A stretch of 64,000 nucleotides of DNA from positions 1,054,001-1,118,000 of the forward strand of contig NZ_CP081942.1 in assembly GCF_020386635.1 (NCBI RefSeq). The letters are read 5' to 3'. Position 1 is the first letter of the stretch. Each line of letters starts with the position of its first letter. The notes beneath the pieces were generated by a model. That model did not search any database. It was not told the DNA's origin and saw only the letters and a program-made list of their open reading frames with translations. Of this stretch, positions 59,428-64,000 are shown piece by piece. The position numbers were made by a program, and so were the translations under genes. Source of the stretch: Pseudomonas sp. MM211 (GTDB taxonomy: Bacteria > Pseudomonadota > Gammaproteobacteria > Pseudomonadales > Pseudomonadaceae).

Positions 59428-60357
59428 CTATAGCGAATTGCTCGCGCCGCTGAACTGTTCGGCCAGGGCGCCAATCTGCGTGCGTTCGTTGCGCACGAAA
59501 TTGAAGAAGGCCTGGGCAACTGGCGACAGGTATTTACCCCGCGGGTGCACCACGCACCAGCTGCGCAGCAGTGGCAGTTCGGTCACGGGCAACTCACGCA
59601 ACACGCCCAGCTGCAGCTCGCGGCGCACCGCATGGCGCGGTATCAGGGCCAGACCCAGACCGGCAATCACGCCTTCGCGCTGCCCTTCCATGGAGCCGAC
59701 CTCCTGCAGCTGGGCAAAATGTGCACGCTTCTGGTGGCAGTACTCCTCGCAGGCTCGCCGGGTACCCGAGCCAGGTTCGCGCACCAGCAATGGCCAGGCG
59801 CATAGATCCTGCAGCTGCAACGATTGTGCCTGGCACAGTGGGTGATCGGGCGGCGCTACGGCGATGATCGGGTTGTTCAGGAACGGCAGGAATTCCAGAG
59901 ACATGTCCGCCGGCACCTGCGACATGATCAGCAGGTCGTCGCGGTTGGCACTCAGGCGCCTGACCGCCTGGGCGTGATTGACTACGGTGAGTTGCAGGCT
60001 GACTTCCGGGTGCTCGCGGCGGAAGGCGGCGAACAGGTGCGGCATGAAGTACTTGGCGCTGGACTCGATGGCCAGGCTCAACTGGCCCTGCAGTGAGCCC
60101 TTGAGATCGGCCAGTTGCATGTCGAGGCTCTCCAGGCGCCCGAAGATGTCCTCGCTGGCGCGCTGCAGGGCTTCCGCCGCTTCGGTCAGGTACAGCTTTT
60201 TGCCGACGTAATCGAACAGCGGCTGATCGAGCAGCTCTTCGAGCTGGCGGATCTGCAGGCTGACGGCTGGCTGAGTCAGGGCCATTTCCTCGGCTGCGCG
60301 GCTGTAGGAGCGGTTGTCGCACACCGAACGAAACACCTGAAGTTGCCGAAAGGTCAT
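59428..60357 (-). CDS. pycR: LysR-family regulator of pyruvate carboxylase (PycR-like)
   Basis: A 309-aa LysR regulator. The HTH is 'CDNRSYSRAAEEMALTQPAV' with 'SLQIRQLEELLDQPLFDYVG'; the effector domain follows ('GQLSLAIESSAKYFMPHLFA', 'VAPPDHPLCQAQ'). It is divergent from the pyruvate carboxylase genes, as PycR is in P. aeruginosa. ATG 60357 is chosen; an in-frame GTG about 30 bp upstream would add 'KKIRKSLLR', a start form seen in some relatives, so the true start may be slightly longer. Confidence 0.88.
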   Translation of the reverse strand: MTFRQLQVFRSVCDNRSYSRAAEEMALTQPAVSLQIRQLEELLDQPLFDYVGKKLYLTEAAEALQRASEDIFGRLESLDMQLADLKGSLQGQLSLAIESSAKYFMPHLFAAFRREHPEVSLQLTVVNHAQAVRRLSANRDDLLIMSQVPADMSLEFLPFLNNPIIAVAPPDHPLCQAQSLQLQDLCAWPLLVREPGSGTRRACEEYCHQKRAHFAQLQEVGSMEGQREGVIAGLGLALIPRHAVRRELQLGVLRELPVTELPLLRSWCVVHPRGKYLSPVAQAFFNFVRNERTQIGALAEQFSGASNSL

Positions 60358-60564
60358 GCGTAACAATGACTTGCGAATTTTCTTCACCACTCGAGTGAAT
60401 GCTTGTTCGCCAAGCATAAGTTTTTACTTATGCATAACCCAACAATTATTGATTTTGGTTAATCCATTAGCGGGCGTAGGGTTGGTTGCAAGGCCGGGCG
60501 GACATATCCGGTCATACGCCGACTCGTTTGGGTCGCCTGTTCACGTGATCGAGGATGCTGGCTC

Positions 60565-61980
60565 GTGATCAAGAAAATCCTGATAGCCAACCGTGGCGAG
60601 ATCGCCGTCCGCATCGTGCGGGCCTGCGCCGAGATGAACATTCGTTCGGTGGCCATCTATTCGGACGCCGACCGCCAGGCCCTGCACGTCAAACGTGCTG
60701 ACGAGGCCTACGGTATTGGTGATGACCCGCTGGCGGGCTACCTGAACCCGCGCAAGCTGGTGAACCTGGCCGTGGAAACCGGCTGCGATGCGCTGCACCC
60801 CGGCTATGGTTTTCTTTCCGAGAACGCCGAGCTGGCAGAAATCTGCGCCTCGCGGGGCATCAAATTCATCGGCCCGAGCGCCGAGGTCATCCGCCGCATG
60901 GGCGACAAGACCGAAGCCCGGCGCAGCATGATCAAGGCCGGCGTGCCGGTGACGCCGGGCACCGAGGGCAACGTGGCGGATATCGCCGAGGCGCTGCTCG
61001 AAGGTGACCGCATCGGCTACCCGGTGATGCTCAAGGCCACTTCCGGTGGCGGTGGTCGGGGCATTCGCCGCTGCAACAGCCGTGAGGAGCTGGAGCAGGC
61101 GTTTCCAAGGGTGATTTCCGAGGCCACCAAGGCCTTTGGTTCGGCCGAGGTGTTTCTCGAGAAGTGCATCGTCAACCCGAAGCACATCGAAGCGCAGATT
61201 CTCGGCGACAGTTTCGGCAATGTGGTGCACCTGTTCGAGCGCGACTGCTCGATTCAGCGGCGCAACCAGAAGCTCATCGAAATCGCCCCCAGCCCGCAAC
61301 TGACCCCTGAACAGCGTGCCTATATCGGCGACCTGGCGGTGCGTGCCGCCCAGGCGGTGGGCTACGAGAACGCCGGCACCGTGGAGTTCCTGCTCGCCGA
61401 GGGCGAGGTGTACTTCATGGAGATGAATACCCGGGTGCAGGTGGAGCACACCATCACCGAGGAAATCACCGGCATCGACATCGTTCGCGAGCAGATTCGC
61501 ATCGCCTCCGGCCTGCCGCTGTCGATCAAGCAAGAAGACATCCAGTACCGCGGCTTCGCCCTGCAATTTCGTATCAACGCCGAGGACCCGCGCAACAACT
61601 TCCTGCCATCGTTCGGCAAGATCACCCGTTACTACGCCCCCGGCGGCCCGGGCGTGCGCACCGACACGGCGATCTACACCGGCTACACCATTCCGCCGTA
61701 CTACGACTCCATGTGCCTGAAGCTGATCGTCTGGGCATTGACCTGGGAAGAGGCCCTGGCCCGTGGTTCCCGTGCGCTGGACGACATGCGCGTACAGGGT
61801 GTGAAGACCACCGCCACCTACTACCAGCAGATTCTCGCCAACGACGAATTTCGCAGTGGGCGCTTCAACACCAGCTTCGTCGACAACCATCCCGAGCTGC
61901 TCAACTACTCGATCAAACGCAAGCCGGGCGAACTGGCCCTGGCCATCGCCGCCGCCATCGCCGCCCATGCCGGCCTGTGA
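60565..61980 (+). CDS. pycA: Pyruvate carboxylase subunit A (biotin carboxylase)
   Basis: A 471-aa biotin carboxylase subunit of the two-subunit pyruvate carboxylase. Motifs are 'KKILIANRGEIAVRIVRAC', the ATP-grasp loop 'MLKATSGGGGRGIRRCNS', 'FLEKCIVNPKHIEAQILGD' and 'FMEMNTRVQVEHTITEEITG'. The start is GTG at 60565, preceded by GAGG about 10 nt upstream. pycB follows after 10 bp, and pycR is divergent. Together the subunits make oxaloacetate from pyruvate to feed the citric acid cycle. Confidence 0.93.
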   Translation: MIKKILIANRGEIAVRIVRACAEMNIRSVAIYSDADRQALHVKRADEAYGIGDDPLAGYLNPRKLVNLAVETGCDALHPGYGFLSENAELAEICASRGIKFIGPSAEVIRRMGDKTEARRSMIKAGVPVTPGTEGNVADIAEALLEGDRIGYPVMLKATSGGGGRGIRRCNSREELEQAFPRVISEATKAFGSAEVFLEKCIVNPKHIEAQILGDSFGNVVHLFERDCSIQRRNQKLIEIAPSPQLTPEQRAYIGDLAVRAAQAVGYENAGTVEFLLAEGEVYFMEMNTRVQVEHTITEEITGIDIVREQIRIASGLPLSIKQEDIQYRGFALQFRINAEDPRNNFLPSFGKITRYYAPGGPGVRTDTAIYTGYTIPPYYDSMCLKLIVWALTWEEALARGSRALDDMRVQGVKTTATYYQQILANDEFRSGRFNTSFVDNHPELLNYSIKRKPGELALAIAAAIAAHAGL

Positions 61981-61990
61981 GGAACGCACC

Positions 61991-63802
61991 ATGACAAGAA
62001 AGATCACGGTTACCGACACTATCCTGCGCGACGCCCACCAGTCGCTGCTGGCCACCCGCATGCGTACCGAAGACATGCTGCCGATCTGCGACAAGCTCGA
62101 CAAGGTTGGCTACTGGTCGCTGGAAGTCTGGGGCGGCGCCACCTTCGATGCCTGCGTGCGCTTCCTCAAGGAAGACCCGTGGGAGCGCCTGCGCGAGCTG
62201 CGCGCGGCATTGCCCAACACCCGTCTGCAGATGCTCCTGCGCGGGCAGAACCTGCTCGGTTATCGCCACTACAGCGATGACGTGGTCAGCGCCTTCGTTG
62301 CCAAGGCGGCGGAGAACGGCATCGACGTGTTCCGCATCTTCGATGCCATGAACGACGTGCGTAACCTGCGCGTCGCCATCGAAGCGGTGAAGACCGCCGG
62401 CAAACACGCCCAGGGCACCATCGCCTACACCACCAGCCCGGTGCACACCGTCGATGCCTTCGTCGCCCAGGGCAAGGCCATGCAGGCAATGGGCATCGAC
62501 TCCATCGCCATCAAGGACATGGCCGGTCTGCTCACGCCGTACGCCACGGCGGATCTGGTCAAGGCGCTGAAGGCCGAGATCGATCTGCCGGTATTTATCC
62601 ACAGCCACGATACTGCGGGCCTGGGGTCGATGTGTCAGCTCAAGGCCATCGAGGCGGGCGCCGACCATATCGACACGGCCATCTCCAGCTTTGCCTGGGG
62701 TACCAGCCATCCTGGCACCGAGTCCATGGTCGCTGCGCTCAAGGGCAGTGAATACGACACCGGCCTGGATCTCTCGCTGATCCAGGAAATCGGCATGTAC
62801 TTCCACGCGGTACGCAAGAAGTACCACCAGTTCGAAAGCGAATTCACCGCCGTCGATACCCGCGTGCAGGTCAACCAGGTACCGGGCGGGATGATTTCCA
62901 ACCTGGCCAACCAGCTCAAGGAGCAGGGCGCTCTTAACCGCATGAACGAAGTACTGGCGGAGATTCCGCGGGTGCGCGAAGACCTCGGCTTTCCGCCGCT
63001 GGTCACGCCGACCTCGCAGATCGTCGGTACCCAGGCGTTCTTCAACGTGCTCGCCGGCGAGCGCTACAAGACCATCACCAACGAGGTGAAGCTCTACCTG
63101 CAGGGCGGCTACGGCCAGGCGCCGGGCAAGGTCAGCGAGACGCTGCGCAAGCAGGCCATCGGCAATGAAGAGGTGATCGACGTGCGCCCCGCCGATCTGC
63201 TCAAGCCGGAGATGGACAAGCTGCGCGGGCAGATCGGCGACCTGGCCAAGTCCGAAGAGGACGTGCTGACCTTCGCCATGTTCCCGGACATAGGCCGCAA
63301 GTTTCTCGAGGAGCGTGAAGCCGGCAGCCTGCAACCCGAGGTGCTGCTACCTATTCCCGATGGCAGCGGTGTGGCGGCAGTAGGCGGAGCAGGTGTGCCG
63401 ACCGAGTTCATCATCGACGTGCACGGCGAAAGCTACCGCGTGGATATCACCGGCGTCGGCGTCAAGGGTGAGGGCAAGCGGCACTTCTACCTGTCCATCG
63501 ACGGTATGCCCGAAGAAGTGGTGTTCGAGGCGCTCAACGATTACGTCGCCGGTGGCACCGGCAGCAAGCGCCGCACCGCCAGTGCGCCGGGTGACGTGAG
63601 CACCAGCATGCCGGGCAACATCGTCGACGTGCTGGTCAAGGAGGGCGACACCGTAAAGGCCGGGCAGGCCGTGCTGATCACCGAGGCGATGAAGATGGAA
63701 ACCGAAGTGCAGGCGCCCATCGCCGGCACCGTCAAGGCTGTGCACGTGGCCAAAGGCGACCGGGTCAACCCGGGTGAGGTGTTGATCGAAGTCGAAGCCT
63801 GA
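61991..63802 (+). CDS. pycB: Pyruvate carboxylase subunit B (carboxyltransferase and biotin carrier)
   Basis: A 603-aa subunit combining a carboxyltransferase domain ('TDTILRDAHQSLLATRMRTE', 'EVWGGATFDACVRFLKEDPW', 'FIHSHDTAGLGSMCQLKAIE'), a PYC/OADA linker and a C-terminal biotinyl domain with 'ITEAMKMETEVQAP', where the Lys carries biotin. It resembles oxaloacetate decarboxylase alpha, but pairing with pycA and lack of oadB/oadG support pyruvate carboxylase. ATG 61991 with GAGG upstream. Confidence 0.93.
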   Translation: MTRKITVTDTILRDAHQSLLATRMRTEDMLPICDKLDKVGYWSLEVWGGATFDACVRFLKEDPWERLRELRAALPNTRLQMLLRGQNLLGYRHYSDDVVSAFVAKAAENGIDVFRIFDAMNDVRNLRVAIEAVKTAGKHAQGTIAYTTSPVHTVDAFVAQGKAMQAMGIDSIAIKDMAGLLTPYATADLVKALKAEIDLPVFIHSHDTAGLGSMCQLKAIEAGADHIDTAISSFAWGTSHPGTESMVAALKGSEYDTGLDLSLIQEIGMYFHAVRKKYHQFESEFTAVDTRVQVNQVPGGMISNLANQLKEQGALNRMNEVLAEIPRVREDLGFPPLVTPTSQIVGTQAFFNVLAGERYKTITNEVKLYLQGGYGQAPGKVSETLRKQAIGNEEVIDVRPADLLKPEMDKLRGQIGDLAKSEEDVLTFAMFPDIGRKFLEEREAGSLQPEVLLPIPDGSGVAAVGGAGVPTEFIIDVHGESYRVDITGVGVKGEGKRHFYLSIDGMPEEVVFEALNDYVAGGTGSKRRTASAPGDVSTSMPGNIVDVLVKEGDTVKAGQAVLITEAMKMETEVQAPIAGTVKAVHVAKGDRVNPGEVLIEVEA

Positions 63803-63822
63803 CGGCTAGCAATTCACCTCTG

Positions 63823-63848
63823 GGGGCCTGGCAAGGCTCCCTTTTTTT
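63823..63848 (+). terminator. Intrinsic terminator after pycB
   Basis: GGGGCC/GGCTCCC form a short GC-rich stem (63823-63841) followed by seven T (63842-63848), 20 bp after the pycB stop. Confidence 0.85.
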
Positions 63849-64000
63849 GCCTGGCATTTGCCGCAGCTATCGCACTTTTCATATTTCCCTTGTTCATATC
63901 GGCGCCGTCGCTTGCGTTGGCTCCGCTGCTTTGGCATACAGCGGCTGCGTTCGTACCGCGTCGCTTCGGATTCACCGGAGCTCTGCATTTTAGCCGTCGC
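63849..64000. other. Window end, no gene assigned
   Basis: The last ~150 bp hold only a minus-strand frame (63806-63988) with a Cys-rich 'KCDSCGKC' stretch that crosses the terminator. It is not supported as a gene. Confidence 0.3.

Noticed and set aside
61913..63334. 473-aa minus-strand frame across pycB
   Set aside because: Antisense shadow of a conserved carboxyltransferase gene.
63806..63988. 60-aa minus-strand frame with 'KCDSCGKC'
   Set aside because: It runs through the pycB terminator and begins with a highly basic low-complexity stretch. The Cys motif alone is not enough.
1..64000. tRNA, rRNA, prophage or plasmid replication genes
   Set aside because: I looked for typical tRNA ends, integrases, transposases and replication proteins and saw none that I could support.

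Overview
The window reads as chromosomal DNA of a Pseudomonas species. It is GC-rich, its protein families are typical of the genus, and several gene orders match what I remember of P. aeruginosa: Flp/Tad pilus with PprA/PprB/FppA, cobM-cobE-cbtA-cbtB | cobW-cobN with a nearby DAHP synthase and chlI/chlD, and pycR | pycA-pycB. Dispersed palindromic repeats and MITE-like elements suggest a species outside the P. aeruginosa core, possibly near P. mendocina/P. oleovorans. The species call is inference.

Layout. 1-14.3 kb: the end of an efflux outer-membrane protein gene, a single-domain response regulator, then a Flp/Tad type IVb pilus locus (flp, rcpC, rcpA, tadZ, tadA, tadB, tadC, tadD, a small exported protein) with its regulators and peptidase (pprB, fppA, pprA). 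No tadG/E/F is present. 14.3-28.9 kb: aerobic cobalamin genes (cobM, cobE, cbtA, cbtB) divergent from cobW-cobN, each arm led by its own cobalamin riboswitch. These are followed by an ABC-F ATPase with a possible attenuator, a DAHP synthase behind an aromatic-rich leader peptide and terminator, a NUDIX hydrolase, a LOG-family protein and chelatase subunits chlI/chlD. 29-36.2 kb: a leucine-rich-repeat protein kinase, then an iron-uptake module (AraC regulator, unknown protein, RhtX/FptX-like importer, IutA/ChtA-like TonB receptor) and an MHS-family transporter.

37.9-59.4 kb is a large hydroxyproline catabolic region, mostly on the minus strand. It holds alpha-ketoglutarate-semialdehyde dehydrogenase, a TRAP transporter, the deaminase of the 4-hydroxyproline route, an unusual Ser/Cys proline-racemase-family enzyme, a polar amino-acid ABC transporter, an aconitase-X-type cis-3-hydroxyproline dehydratase, a PAS-AraC regulator, the three dehydrogenase subunits, hydroxyproline 2-epimerase (lhpA) and a GntR regulator. 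Copies of one palindrome (TTTCGTATACGAAA type) precede the deaminase, the ABC cluster and the GntR gene, which suggests one regulon. Glucose dehydrogenase (gcd) sits inside this region. 59.4-63.8 kb holds pycR and the two-subunit pyruvate carboxylase.

The most notable non-protein signals are: a CrcZ/CrcY/CrcX-family small RNA (54250-54587, minus) with a sigma-54 promoter next to the hydroxyproline genes; a MITE-like element inserted in frame inside lhpA and a relative between dctP and dctQ; two aromatic-rich micro-ORFs before the DAHP synthase; and a three-codon upstream ORF in a possible attenuator before the ABC-F gene. Three genes (fppA, chlI, the dadA-like dehydrogenase) each look shifted by one base at a short homopolymer, so either the sequence has small indel errors or these genes are recently damaged.
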